A stretch of 64,000 nt of DNA from assembly GCF_047121295.1 (NCBI RefSeq), contig NZ_CP139447.1, positions 2,604,001-2,668,000 on the forward strand. Reading direction: 5' to 3'. The first letter of the stretch is position 1, and the number at the start of each line of letters is the position of its first letter. This document shows, piece after piece, positions 8,439 to 16,934 of this stretch. The translations under genes were made by a program, and so were the position numbers. This DNA comes from Longispora sp047121295 (GTDB lineage: Bacteria > Actinomycetota > Actinomycetes > Mycobacteriales > Micromonosporaceae). The notes under the pieces were generated by a model. That model made no database searches and was not told the DNA's origin. It saw only the letters and a list, made by a program, of their open reading frames with translations.

Positions 8439-9608
8439 ATGGACAACACGGAACGGGTCGCCAGACCGGACGTCAGCCGGAGGTCGTTCCTGGCCGCCAT
8501 GGGCGTGACGGCCGCCGCCGGTGCCGTCGCCGGGGTCGCGGGGGACGCGCTGTTCTCCGGCCGGCCCGCGTCGGCCGCCGGGACGTTCGTGGTCCCCAGC
8601 GAGGACGTCCCGCACAAGCGGACCTGGATGGCCTGGCCGTCCAGCACGTCGATCTGGGGCACCAGCCTGCTGCCCAAGATCCAGGGCGACATCGCCAAGC
8701 TGGCCAAGGAGGTCGCCAAGTACGAGCCGGTCATCCTGTGCGCCGACGGTTCGACGAACGCGGCCAACGCCCGGGCGGCGGTCGGCTCCACGGTCCAGGT
8801 GATCAGCTCGATCCCCGTCAACGACTGCTGGATGCGCGACTCCGGCCCGCTGTTCCGGGTCAACGGCGCCGGCGGCCGCGACGCCATCGGCCTGAACTTC
8901 AACGGCTGGGGCAACAAGCAGACCTCCAGCAAGGACCGGTACGTCGCCCAGCGCGCCGCCTCCTACGCCGGCGTGTCCCCGTTCACCCCCGCGTACGTCA
9001 CCGGCGAGGGCGGCGGCGTCGAGTACGACGGCGACGGCACCCTCTTCGCCACCGAGACCTGCTGGGTGAACTCCAACCGCAACCCGGGCTGGACCCGCAA
9101 GGAGATCGAGGACGAACTCCTCTACATGTTCGGCGCCACCAAGATGATCTGGTGCCCCGGCTACCTCGACCCGAACGACATCACCGACGACCACATCGAC
9201 GCCACCGCCCGGTTCGTCCGGCCCGGCGTCGTCATGGCGCAGCTGCCGCCGGCCGGGGCGACCGGTCCGTGGGCGACCAACGCCCGGGCGATCCACGACA
9301 CGCTGGTCAACGCGACCGACGCGAAGGGCCGCCGGCTCCAGGTACTCACCCTGGAGAACCCCGACGTCCTGCCCCGTTGGCCGCGCAACCGGTGGGACAC
9401 GTTCCTCAACTCCTACGTCAACTGGACCGTCACCAACAGCACCGTCATCACCACCCAGTTCGGCGACACCGCCAAGGACGCGGCGGCGAAGGCCGCGATC
9501 GGCGCGGCGTTCCCCGGCAAGACCGTCGTGCAGCTCAACCTCGACCAGCTCTACGGCGAGGGCGGCGGCGGGGCGCACTGCGTCACGATGCAGGAGCCCC
9601 TGGGCTAG
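8439..9608 (+). CDS. Tat-exported agmatine deiminase-family protein
   Basis: Predicted 389 aa, about 45 longer than cytosolic deiminases because of a twin-arginine signal: SRRSFLAAMG (about residues 14-23), a hydrophobic Ala/Gly/Val core and an ASA-A-like cleavage site near residue 46. The mature part keeps the family's catalytic pattern: NDCWMRDSGPLF, the glutamate in GEGGGVEYDGDGT, DDHIDA and GGGGAHCVTMQEP with the nucleophilic Cys. It should therefore act outside the membrane on agmatine or on arginine-like groups; PF04371 also includes peptidyl-arginine deiminases. The start is set by GAGGAGAG 5-12 bases upstream. The promoter carries the palindrome shared with the deiminase at 6501. Confidence 0.85.
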   Translation: MDNTERVARPDVSRRSFLAAMGVTAAAGAVAGVAGDALFSGRPASAAGTFVVPSEDVPHKRTWMAWPSSTSIWGTSLLPKIQGDIAKLAKEVAKYEPVILCADGSTNAANARAAVGSTVQVISSIPVNDCWMRDSGPLFRVNGAGGRDAIGLNFNGWGNKQTSSKDRYVAQRAASYAGVSPFTPAYVTGEGGGVEYDGDGTLFATETCWVNSNRNPGWTRKEIEDELLYMFGATKMIWCPGYLDPNDITDDHIDATARFVRPGVVMAQLPPAGATGPWATNARAIHDTLVNATDAKGRRLQVLTLENPDVLPRWPRNRWDTFLNSYVNWTVTNSTVITTQFGDTAKDAAAKAAIGAAFPGKTVVQLNLDQLYGEGGGGAHCVTMQEPLG

Positions 9609-10197
9609 GGGTCCCGTCCGGTCCGCGGGGCCGGGCCGGGTCCGGCGGTTCGCGCGGGGTCGCGTGCGGCGGTTCGCGCGGGGTCGCGTGCGGCGGTTCG
9701 CCCGGGTGGTGAGGCCGGTGTTGTGACCGGAAGCCTCGCCAACGCGGGCGGTCGGCATCAGGGCCCGGGGATGCCGGGTCCGGTCCGCGCGGGGCCGCGT
9801 GCGGACTGTGGACGGTGGGCCGGCGGTCCCGGATATCCGGGGTCGCCGGCCTTCGCCGTGTTCGGACGGGGCGCTGGGTCTCGCGGTGCCCGGGCCGCCG
9901 GTGTTCGCGGTGTTCGGATGTGAGGGCTGCTGGGCTTCGCGGTGCCCGGATGCGGGGGCCGCTGGGTTTCGCCGCCGCCCCGGGTGCCCTGCCGGGACAC
10001 TTTCGTTGCCCGGCCGTGGCCGATCGGCACTGCCCCGGCCGGTGGGCGCGGCGGATCCTGGGAGGGCGTCGGCGCGCCCTCCGGGAACCGGCCGACGCTG
10101 TGCCCGCGCCGCCGGCCGGGCGACCGTGCCCTCCGTCCCCGGCCCGATTGCGAGGCCGTGCGGCGGCCCGGTGTCCCGCGATCCCCCTGGAGAACCG
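9609..10197. other. gene-free stretch with low-complexity GC repeats
   Basis: Between the exported deiminase and the GrpE-like gene I see no credible gene. The left part has a 24-bp tandem repeat (see 9643-9701). From about 9830 to 9975 there are imperfect repeats of the types TTCGC(C/G)GTGTTCGGA and CTGGG(T/C)(T/C)TCGC. Long antisense frames here encode only Pro/Arg/Gly-rich shadow sequence. Confidence 0.5.
9643..9701. repeat. 24-bp tandem direct repeat, about 2.5 copies
   Basis: Two exact 24-base units (9643-9666 and 9667-9690), starting CGGCGGTTCGCGCGG, are followed by a partial third (9691-9701). They begin 35 bp after the stop of the exported deiminase. Function unknown; 24 is a multiple of three but no gene reads through it. 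Confidence 0.75.
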
Positions 10198-10947
10198 ATG
10201 TCCCCGAGTGCGGTGCGCGCCAGTGCGGCAGCCGTCGCGATGCTCGCAGTCCTGTTCGTCGCCGTCCTCGCCGGGGTCGCCACCGGGGTGACCGGCGCGG
10301 GGATGACCTGCCCGGCGGGGGAGGAGGCCGGTCCCTGCGAGCCGGACGTGTTCGCGGTGCTCCCGGCGGTGGCCGGGTTCTTCGGGGCGGCCGTGGCGGG
10401 TGGGTTGGCCGTGGGCGTGACGTCGGCGCTGCGCCCCCAGCCGACGGCCCGGACCGGCCGTGCCGCGCCCGCCACCGGCCCCGGTGGCACGGCCGGTGTG
10501 CCCGGGACCGGCCCTGACCCCCGGGCCTCCGGCTCGACCCGGACCGCCGGCCCCGATCGGCGTGCCTCCGGGGCCGATCCGGGTGCCTACGGCCCCGATC
10601 CGGGTGCCGCCGGTCTCGATCCGCGTCCCTCCGGGGCCGCGCCCGTAGCCGGTCCGGACGCCCTGGCCGGGCGGGAGCGGGACGCGCTGGTCCGGGAGAT
10701 GGTGTATCTGCGCGACCGGCTGACCAGCGACGCCCTGTCCGCGCGGCTCGGCCGGGCACTGGCGGACGCGGGGGTCGCGACGGTCAGCCCGCTCGGCGAG
10801 CGGTTCGACCCGACCCGGCACGAGGCCGGCGGCTCGTTACCCGCTCCGGACCACGACCGGATCGGCCGGATCGCGGCGGTCGAACAGCCCGGCTACACCG
10901 ACCGCGCCGCAGTGCTCCGACCGCCGGTGGTCACGGTCTACCGATGA
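10198..10947 (+). CDS. membrane protein with GrpE-like C-terminal domain
   Basis: Predicted 249 aa. There are two N-terminal membrane helices (about 10-33 and 51-75) separated by a short loop with two Cys (CPAGEEAGPCEP). A Gly/Pro/Asp/Ala-rich linker of irregular repeats (GPDPRASG, GADPGAYG, GPDPGAAG types) covers about 90-150. The C-terminal domain (about 155-249) reads RDRLTSDALSARLGRALADAG and then SPLGERFDPTRHEA ... VLRPPVVTVYR. That ending strongly resembles the beta-wing domain of GrpE (the nucleotide exchange factor for DnaK), whose signature includes G.xFDP..HEA and the terminal R.A.V.V. The ATG at 10198 follows CTGGAG. A membrane-anchored GrpE-like domain may act on an actinobacterial DnaK paralogue; that role is inferred. 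Confidence 0.65.
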   Translation: MSPSAVRASAAAVAMLAVLFVAVLAGVATGVTGAGMTCPAGEEAGPCEPDVFAVLPAVAGFFGAAVAGGLAVGVTSALRPQPTARTGRAAPATGPGGTAGVPGTGPDPRASGSTRTAGPDRRASGADPGAYGPDPGAAGLDPRPSGAAPVAGPDALAGRERDALVREMVYLRDRLTSDALSARLGRALADAGVATVSPLGERFDPTRHEAGGSLPAPDHDRIGRIAAVEQPGYTDRAAVLRPPVVTVYR

Positions 10948-10988
10948 GCCACCGCGACGGCTGATCCGGCGGCCTGTCCGGTGGGACG

Positions 10989-11027
10989 CCCGGGCGGCTG
11001 GGGCAGAGGCCTCCCGGGCCGCCCGGG
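10989..11027. terminator. hairpin between convergent genes
   Basis: Perfect 10-bp arms CCCGGGCGGC (10989-10998) and GCCGCCCGGG (11018-11027) with a 19-base loop. It lies in the 221-bp gap between the GrpE-like gene and the convergent kinase gene; nothing else was seen in that gap. Confidence 0.6.
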
Positions 11028-11168
11028 ACGGTGACGTCGTCGCCCTGGCGGCCCCTCCATGCCGTGGCGGGTGTGCCACCGGGCAGCCGGGCACCGGGAT
11101 GTCCGCCTGGCGGGTCCCATCGTGCACGGCGGGTGCATTCACCCGCATGTCACCGTCCGGGCGGGTGG

Positions 11169-12902
11169 TCAGCTTCCGGCGCGGTAGTAGTCCATCGACA
11201 CGGTCACCGGGCCGCCGGTGGCCGCCGCGACGACCCGGACGACGGCGATGTCCCGGGTGGACCGCGACCGGACGCAGAACGCCCGACCGGCGGACGCGTC
11301 GGCGAAGGTCAGCCGGGTGACCGGCCGCTGGTCGGCGGCCGTCGCGCACTGCTCGGCGGTCAGCTCGCCGCCCGGGGCGAGATAGGCGTCGCTGGCGTCC
11401 GGGGCCAGGAACTCGCCGTTGGTGTGCCCGATCGCCCACGGCGTGGACTCCGCCGGGGTCAGCGCGCCGGTCCGGATGTCGAAGTCGTAGGAGTCGTCGG
11501 GGGCGGTCAGCGTGACGGCGGTGTACACGGCGGAATACCTCGGGCCGGCGGCCGGCGACGGGGCTCCCGGGGCCGGCGTGCCGACCGGGCCGGCCCCCGG
11601 GGACGCGGTGGCGGCCCCGGGCGGGGCGGCGTCCGCCGCGCCCGGCCCGTCGAGGAACCGGTCCAGATGGTCGATGACGAGGATCCCGCCGACCGTGCCG
11701 AGCACGGCCGTCACCGCCGCCACCAGCACCACCGTCCGCCACCGGACCCCTCGACGCCGGCGGCCGGGCCCGACGGGGGCCCGGTCCACCGGTAGCCGCG
11801 CGGTGCGGTGCGGCCCGGACGCCGCCGGACCGACCGGCGTCGGATGTGGACCGACCAGGGTCTCGACCGGTGCCCCAACCGTGGTGCCGCGCGGGGCCCC
11901 CGCCACCACGGTCGGCGTCGCGTCAGCCACCACGGTCGCCCGCGCCGCCCCATCCTCGGCCCGGCCCGCCGGCCACACCGCCGTCGGCCGCGCGGCCCCG
12001 CTCCCGGTCGCCCGCGCCGCCGGGTCCGCGCGTCGGCTGATGTCCGCGCTGACCCGGGCCGGCAGCCAGCCCTCGGCGAACCGCAGTTCCCCGCCCACCG
12101 CCGGATGCCGGCGCGCGATGTCGATGAGTTCGGCGGGCGTCGGCCGGTCCGAGGGGTCCTTGGCGAGGCACCGGGTCAATAGTCCGCGCAGCTCGTGCGG
12201 CACCCGGCCCAGGTCGGGATCCTGGTGCACGACGCTGCCGAAGGCCGGCCCGCCGGGGAACGGCGGAATCCCGCCGGCGGCGAACGCGGCCAGTGCGCCG
12301 AGCGCGAAGATGTCGGCGGCCGGGGTGATCGGCCGGTCGAGGACCTGTTCGGGGGCCATGTAGGAGGGTGAGCCGACCACCAGCCCGGCCCCGGTGAGCG
12401 CGACGGCGTCGGCCGCGCGGGCGATCCCGAAGTCGATGACGCGGGGGCCGTCGGCGGCGAGGAGTACGTTGGCCGGCTTGAGGTCGCGGTGCACGACCCC
12501 GGCGCGGTGGATGGCCTGCAACGCCTCCGCGACCCCGCCGATCAGCAGCAGCACGGTGCGCACCGGCAGCGCGCCGTGGTCGCGGACGGCCTGGTGCACG
12601 GACGGGCCGGGCACGTACGCGGTGGCCAGCCAGGGCGTCGGGTCGTCGGTGCCGGCGTCGACCACCTGGGCGGTGTAGAGGCCGTGGACGCACCGGGCGT
12701 TGGCGACCTCGTGCGCGAACCGGGCCCGGAACTCGGGGTCCTCGGCGAACTCGGGGCGCACCGTCTTCAGGGCCACGGGCCGCCCGCCAGGGGTGTACGC
12801 GAGATACACCCGGCCCATGCCGCCGGAGCCGAGGAGGGCGTGCACCCGGTACCCGGCGATGTCGCTCGGATCGTGGGGCTGGAGCGGGGGAAAGAGGTGC
12901 AT
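11169..12902 (-). CDS. Ser/Thr protein kinase, single-pass membrane (PknB-like)
   Basis: Predicted 577 aa. The N-terminal Hanks-type kinase domain (about 17-270) has the glycine loop LGSGGMG (24-30), Lys46 in VALK, the catalytic HRDLKPAN (138-145), DFG (157-159) and the SPSYMAPEQ activation segment, so it looks active. A Pro/Ala/Thr-rich linker follows. One membrane helix (about 387-409) leads to a small extracytoplasmic C-terminal domain (about 450-577) without PASTA repeats. It phosphorylates Ser/Thr on cytosolic targets in response to an unknown outside signal. The ATG at 12902 has GGAG about 10 bases upstream. It reads away from the DUF4436-like gene 20 bp upstream and may belong to the same operon as the two exported deiminases. 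Confidence 0.9.
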   Translation of the reverse strand: MHLFPPLQPHDPSDIAGYRVHALLGSGGMGRVYLAYTPGGRPVALKTVRPEFAEDPEFRARFAHEVANARCVHGLYTAQVVDAGTDDPTPWLATAYVPGPSVHQAVRDHGALPVRTVLLLIGGVAEALQAIHRAGVVHRDLKPANVLLAADGPRVIDFGIARAADAVALTGAGLVVGSPSYMAPEQVLDRPITPAADIFALGALAAFAAGGIPPFPGGPAFGSVVHQDPDLGRVPHELRGLLTRCLAKDPSDRPTPAELIDIARRHPAVGGELRFAEGWLPARVSADISRRADPAARATGSGAARPTAVWPAGRAEDGAARATVVADATPTVVAGAPRGTTVGAPVETLVGPHPTPVGPAASGPHRTARLPVDRAPVGPGRRRRGVRWRTVVLVAAVTAVLGTVGGILVIDHLDRFLDGPGAADAAPPGAATASPGAGPVGTPAPGAPSPAAGPRYSAVYTAVTLTAPDDSYDFDIRTGALTPAESTPWAIGHTNGEFLAPDASDAYLAPGGELTAEQCATAADQRPVTRLTFADASAGRAFCVRSRSTRDIAVVRVVAAATGGPVTVSMDYYRAGS

Positions 12903-12921
12903 GGGGGTGAGACTCCAATGG

Positions 12922-13758
12922 CTACGTGCGGGGTTCGGCCCGGGCGCCGGCCACGACGGTGACGATCACGCACACGGCGATGACGGTCTCCACCCAGAGG
13001 AAGGCGAGGTAGTCCAGCAGCGAGCCGATCGGCGGCGAGCCCGGGGCGGTGTTGCGGAACGCTGCCAGGGCGAACAGGGTCGCGGCCATCCAGCCGAGGG
13101 CCGGCCAGACCAGGCCCCGGCGCCGGGTGACGAGGAACCAGGTGCCGATGACGACGGCGACGGCGAGCGTCCACATCGCGGCCATCATGAGGACCGCGAA
13201 GATGAGTACGCTGCCGGACCGGTCGACGCGCAGCTCGAACTCCGGCACCCCGCCCTCCTCGCTGGCCCGCACGTGCGGGGTGAACAGCGCGTCGTTGTTG
13301 GACAGCGTCATCCGGACCGGCACCGCGCGCCCGCCGGCCGAGCCCGCGAACGCGATCGTGGCCCGGTACCGGTCGAACGGGTAGTCGGTGATCGCGCCGT
13401 CGGTCAGCGCCACCGGCAGGTCGACGGTGGTGATCCGCGCGTGCGCCCTGTACGTCAGGTCGCCGCGCACGCTCGAGGAGGTCTGCAGGACCAGGTCCTC
13501 GGTGGGGGACACCTCGCCGTCCTCGCCGAGCCTGCCGCGCGGGGTGACCAGTACCCGGAGGATGAGTTCGCGGCCGGCGGCGTCCACGCGCTGCACGGAC
13601 GCCTCGACGTCCACCCGGTCGGGGTTCGCCTCGCCGCCGGCCGTGTACCTGGTGTCGATGGCCAGCCGCTCGCCGACCTGGAGCCACAGCCCCAGGCCGG
13701 CGACGACGACGGCGACGAGTACGACGACCGCCGGGCGGAGCAGGCGGCGACCGGTCAT
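12922..13758 (-). CDS. DUF4436-like membrane protein
   Basis: Predicted 278 aa. It has one N-terminal membrane helix (about 8-26), an extracytoplasmic beta-rich domain (about 35-180) containing DYPFDRYRATI, then four C-terminal helices (about 188-270). The FPFDxY signature and topology match DUF4436, a family of actinobacterial membrane proteins of unknown function. Its ATG overlaps the stop of the upstream lipoprotein deiminase (ATGA), so the two are translationally coupled; a kinase gene follows after 19 bp. A role next to an exported deiminase and a kinase, for example in envelope sensing, is only a guess. Confidence 0.7.
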   Translation of the reverse strand: MTGRRLLRPAVVVLVAVVVAGLGLWLQVGERLAIDTRYTAGGEANPDRVDVEASVQRVDAAGRELILRVLVTPRGRLGEDGEVSPTEDLVLQTSSSVRGDLTYRAHARITTVDLPVALTDGAITDYPFDRYRATIAFAGSAGGRAVPVRMTLSNNDALFTPHVRASEEGGVPEFELRVDRSGSVLIFAVLMMAAMWTLAVAVVIGTWFLVTRRRGLVWPALGWMAATLFALAAFRNTAPGSPPIGSLLDYLAFLWVETVIAVCVIVTVVAGARAEPRT

Positions 13759-14891
13759 GCCGCGCCGGGCTGGTCGTGGGTCGAGCAGTGGATGCCCCCG
13801 CCGCCGGAGGCGATCGTGTCGATGCCGAGCTGGACGACGTCGCGGTCGGGGAAGTGGTCCTTGAGGATCTGCCGGGCCCGGTCGTCGGCGGCGGCGTCCC
13901 CGAACTTCGGCAGGATCACGGCCTTGTTGCAGACGTAGAAGTTGACGTAAGACGACACGAACTCCGCGCCCCGGCCGGTGATCCGGTCGGGGTCGGGCTG
14001 CGGCAGGTCGATGACCTCGATGCCCTTGCCCCGGGCGTCGGTGGCGTCCTTCAGCACGTCCCGGGCCTGGTCGATGGCGCGGGTCCACACGTCCGGGGGC
14101 GTACCCTCGGCCGGCTTGTCCAACAGCACCACGCCGGGCGCCACGAACCGGACCAGGGTGTCGACGTGCGCGTCGGTGATGTCCTTGCCGCGCACGCCCG
14201 CGAACCAGATCACCTTCCGCACGCCGAGCGCGGCGATGAGGTCCGCCTCGATCTGCGGGCGGGTCCGGCCCTTGTTGCGGTTGTCGTTGACCACCGAGCT
14301 CTCGGTGACCATCAGCGTGCCCTGCCCGTCGGTCTCGAACGAGCCGCCCTCGGCGACGACCGGGGTCTCGATCCGGCCGATGCCGTACTTGGCCAGCACG
14401 TTCTTCGCGACCTGCGCGTCGTTGGCGTGCTGCTGCTTGCCGCCCCAGCCGCTGAAGTTGAAGTCGACGCCCATCACCTTGCCGTTGTCCTCGACGAACA
14501 CCGGCACGGTGTCGCGGGTCCACAGGTCGTCCACGGGGATCGGCACGACCTGCACGTCGGAGCCGCACGCGCGCTGGGCCTCGTCCTCCTGGCCGGGGCG
14601 GGCGAGCAGGACGACGGGCTCGAAGCCGGCGACGGCGCGGGCGATGCCGGCGATGTCCCGGCGCACGTCCGCGAGCTGCGGGCCCCAGATCCCGGTGGAC
14701 GCCGGCCAGGCCATGAACGTGCGGGCGTGGCTGTCCCACTCGGCGCCGAACCGCCGGCCGGCCGGGGGCTGGGCGGCGGGGTCCGGCTCGGAGTCGTCGG
14801 GCGACGAGCACGCGGCCGCGCCGAGCGCCACCGCGCCGACCCCGGCCAGCGAGCGCAGGACGGTCCGTCGGGACAACAGAAAACCTGACAT
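13755..14891 (-). CDS. agmatine deiminase-family lipoprotein with Tat-type signal
   Basis: Predicted 378 aa. The N-terminus MSGFLLSRRTVLRSLAG is a twin-arginine signal that ends in a lipobox-like LGAAAC at about residue 30, so the product should be Tat-exported and lipid-anchored on the outer face of the membrane. The mature domain keeps DDLWTRDTVPVF, EGGSFETDGQGT, DAHVDT and SGGGGIHCSTHDQP, giving an intact Cys, His and acidic residues. The start at 14891 has GGAG 10 bases upstream; a start at 14927 would put 12 residues before the signal. Its downstream neighbour overlaps by 4 bases. Substrate could be free agmatine or arginine in peptides. Confidence 0.82.
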   Translation of the reverse strand: MSGFLLSRRTVLRSLAGVGAVALGAAACSSPDDSEPDPAAQPPAGRRFGAEWDSHARTFMAWPASTGIWGPQLADVRRDIAGIARAVAGFEPVVLLARPGQEDEAQRACGSDVQVVPIPVDDLWTRDTVPVFVEDNGKVMGVDFNFSGWGGKQQHANDAQVAKNVLAKYGIGRIETPVVAEGGSFETDGQGTLMVTESSVVNDNRNKGRTRPQIEADLIAALGVRKVIWFAGVRGKDITDAHVDTLVRFVAPGVVLLDKPAEGTPPDVWTRAIDQARDVLKDATDARGKGIEVIDLPQPDPDRITGRGAEFVSSYVNFYVCNKAVILPKFGDAAADDRARQILKDHFPDRDVVQLGIDTIASGGGGIHCSTHDQPGAA

Positions 14892-14961
14892 ATGGGGTAC
14901 TCCAGGGAAAAGTTCTTGAATTTTCACGGTACCGAAGAGTTCCGGCCCCGGTGGCCGATCG

Positions 14962-16137
14962 CTAGACCAGCGGCTCGTGCATCGTCGAGCAGTGGATGCC
15001 GCCGCCCCCGGTCATCAGCCGGTCCACGTCGAGCTGGACGACCTCCCGCCCCGGGTACGCCGCCGCCAGTGCCGCCTTCGCCGCCGCGTCCTTGGCCCGG
15101 TCGCCGAACTGGGCGGTGATGACGGCCCCGTTGACGACGTGGAAGTTGAGGTACGAGTCGACGAACTTGTCGCTCCTCGGGCGCACCGTGTCCGGCCCCT
15201 CCACCGTGATCACCCGCAGCCGGCGGCCCCGGGCGTCGGTCGCGGCGGACAGGATGGCGTGCTGTTCGCGCGCGTCCTTCGCCCAGATGTCGGTCCGGCC
15301 GGCCGGCGGCAGCTGCACCATGACGACGCCGGGCCGGACGAACCGTGAGGTGACGTCGATGTGGTCGTCGGTGATGTCCTTGCCCCTGATCCCGGGCACC
15401 CAGATCATCTTCTCCGCCCCGTACGCGGCCAGCACCGCCTCCTCGACGTCGGCGCGGCTCCAGCCCGGGTTCCGGTTGTTGTTGACGAGGCTGCTCTCCG
15501 TCGCCATCACCGTGCCGTCCCCGTCGGTCTCGATCGCGCCGCCCTCGCCGACGAAGTCCGCCGTGCCGAACCCCACCTCCCGGTACTCGGCGACGTACCT
15601 GGCCACCCGCGCGTCGTTGGCGTGCCGCTGCTTGCGGCCCCAGCCGTTGAAGTTCAGCCCGAGGGCGTCGAGCCCGCCCGCGCCGTCGGTCCGGAACACC
15701 GCGCACGAGTCGCGCATCCACAGGTCGTCGGTGGGGATCTCACTCGTCACGGTCACCCCGGCCCCGCACAGCGCCCGGGCGTCGGCGGCGGCGTACCGGT
15801 CGACGGCGCACATGACCACCGGCTCGTACCTCGCGATCGTGCTCGCGATCAGCGCGATGTCGTCCTGCACCCCGGGGAGGTCCCGGCCCCAGACCGCCCT
15901 GCTCGCCGGCCACGACATCCAGGTCCGCGCGTGCCGCGCCTCGTCCGCACCGACCCGCCAGCGCCGGCCCGCCGCGCCGGCGGCCGAGGCTCCCGCCGCG
16001 CCGGCCGGGGGACGCACGGCCCCCGCCGGGGAGGGCGCGGCCAGGGCGCCGACGGCGAGGCCGGCCGCGCCGAGGCCCATCGTGCCGAGGACGGCCCGGC
16101 GGGAGGCGGAGCGGGGGGAGTTGGCGGGTCCGGTCAT
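14962..16137 (-). CDS. Tat-exported agmatine deiminase-family protein
   Basis: Predicted 391 aa. Signal SASRRAVLGTMG (about residues 9-20) followed by a long Ala/Gly-rich hydrophobic segment and a PAGA-like cleavage region near 40. The catalytic pattern is complete: DDLWMRDSCAVF, GEGGAIETDGDGT, DDHIDVT and TGGGGIHCSTMHEP. It is closest in style to the exported paralogue at 8439 (shared LNFNGWG and VRPGV(V)M(V/A)QLPPAGR/AT segments). The next gene downstream, another exported deiminase, starts 70 bp later on the same strand, so this pair and the DUF4436-like and kinase genes may form one unit. Confidence 0.85.
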   Translation of the reverse strand: MTGPANSPRSASRRAVLGTMGLGAAGLAVGALAAPSPAGAVRPPAGAAGASAAGAAGRRWRVGADEARHARTWMSWPASRAVWGRDLPGVQDDIALIASTIARYEPVVMCAVDRYAAADARALCGAGVTVTSEIPTDDLWMRDSCAVFRTDGAGGLDALGLNFNGWGRKQRHANDARVARYVAEYREVGFGTADFVGEGGAIETDGDGTVMATESSLVNNNRNPGWSRADVEEAVLAAYGAEKMIWVPGIRGKDITDDHIDVTSRFVRPGVVMVQLPPAGRTDIWAKDAREQHAILSAATDARGRRLRVITVEGPDTVRPRSDKFVDSYLNFHVVNGAVITAQFGDRAKDAAAKAALAAAYPGREVVQLDVDRLMTGGGGIHCSTMHEPLV

Positions 16138-16334
16138 GGCGTCTCCAGATCGGCTGGCCGTGCCCCGGTGACGGGGGACACAGGCGTGAGCAGGGGTTAC
16201 CTGTTCATCGTCTGCGGCCGGTGTCCGCCGCGAAGCTGTCTTTCGTCTGCGGTTCGTGGCCGATCGGCCCTGATCCGGTCCGGGCGGCGGAACGGTGGAG
16301 TCGGACGGGGCACCGCCGCAGGGACCTTGTCGGT

Positions 16335-16340
16335 TATGGT
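16335..16340 (+). promoter_or_regulatory. putative -10 element, leaderless lipoprotein gene
   Basis: TATGGT ends exactly 7 bases before the ATG at 16348, and no Shine-Dalgarno sequence precedes that ATG. This spacing would place the transcription start at the start codon. Confidence 0.4.
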
Positions 16341-16347
16341 GCCCGTC

Positions 16348-16905
16348 ATGTCTGTGTTCCGTGGTTCCCTGATCGTGGTCGCGGCCCTGGCGGTCGGCGT
16401 CTCGACGGGCTGTTCCCCCTCCACCACGACCGCGTCGGACGCCCGTCCGACGAGTACCCCGGCGGGCTCCGCTCCGTCGGCCGCCGCGCCCTCCGCCACC
16501 GTTCAGGCGGTCGGGGCGTCCTGTGAGCTGGCCCCGGCGGCGGTGGTGGCCTCGGCGCTCGGCGTCCAGGTGGGTGCCCCGGTGCAGGCGCCGACCCCGG
16601 AGGGCGGAGTGGTCTGCACCTATCTCAAGTCCGGCTCCGGCGCCGCCACTGGGGCGACCACCGTCGTCGTGCGGATGCGGGTCGGCGTCACCGCGGCGGA
16701 GTTCGCGGCCACGAAGAGCAAGTCGGACAAGGCGATGCCGTCCACGGGCGTCGCCGGGCTCGGCGACGAGGCGTACTCGTCCACGCTCGGTGCCGTCAAC
16801 AACCTCACGGCTCGCAAGGGCTCCGCGCAGATCTTCGTGAGCACCGCGCTGGCCGGCCTCGACCAGGAACGCGCGCTGATGGAGCAGCTGTTCCCCAAGA
16901 TGTGA
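16348..16905 (+). CDS. small secreted lipoprotein (DUF3558-like)
   Basis: Predicted 185 aa. A hydrophobic signal ends in the lipobox VSTGC (Cys about residue 23), then a Ser/Thr/Ala/Pro-rich spacer, then a compact domain with two Cys (in ASCELAP and GVVCTYL) that likely form a disulfide. The layout SCxLxP..V..ALG.....C.Y resembles DUF3558-type actinobacterial lipoproteins, which have no known function. Start is either ATG 16348 (leaderless, preferred) or ATG 16336, four codons earlier. It is convergent with the response regulator gene 29 bp away. Confidence 0.7.
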   Translation: MSVFRGSLIVVAALAVGVSTGCSPSTTTASDARPTSTPAGSAPSAAAPSATVQAVGASCELAPAAVVASALGVQVGAPVQAPTPEGGVVCTYLKSGSGAATGATTVVVRMRVGVTAAEFAATKSKSDKAMPSTGVAGLGDEAYSSTLGAVNNLTARKGSAQIFVSTALAGLDQERALMEQLFPKM

Positions 16906-16934
16906 GCCTCAGGGCCCGGGGCCGGCCGGGTGGC

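Noticed and set aside
8403..10490. Long minus-strand frame opposite the exported deiminase and the gene-free stretch
   Set aside because: Pro/Arg/Gly/Ala low complexity, no ribosome site, no family features.
16336..16347. Earlier ATG for the lipoprotein
   Set aside because: Possible, but GGGA is 11 bases away, while ATG 16348 has a -10 hexamer at leaderless spacing.
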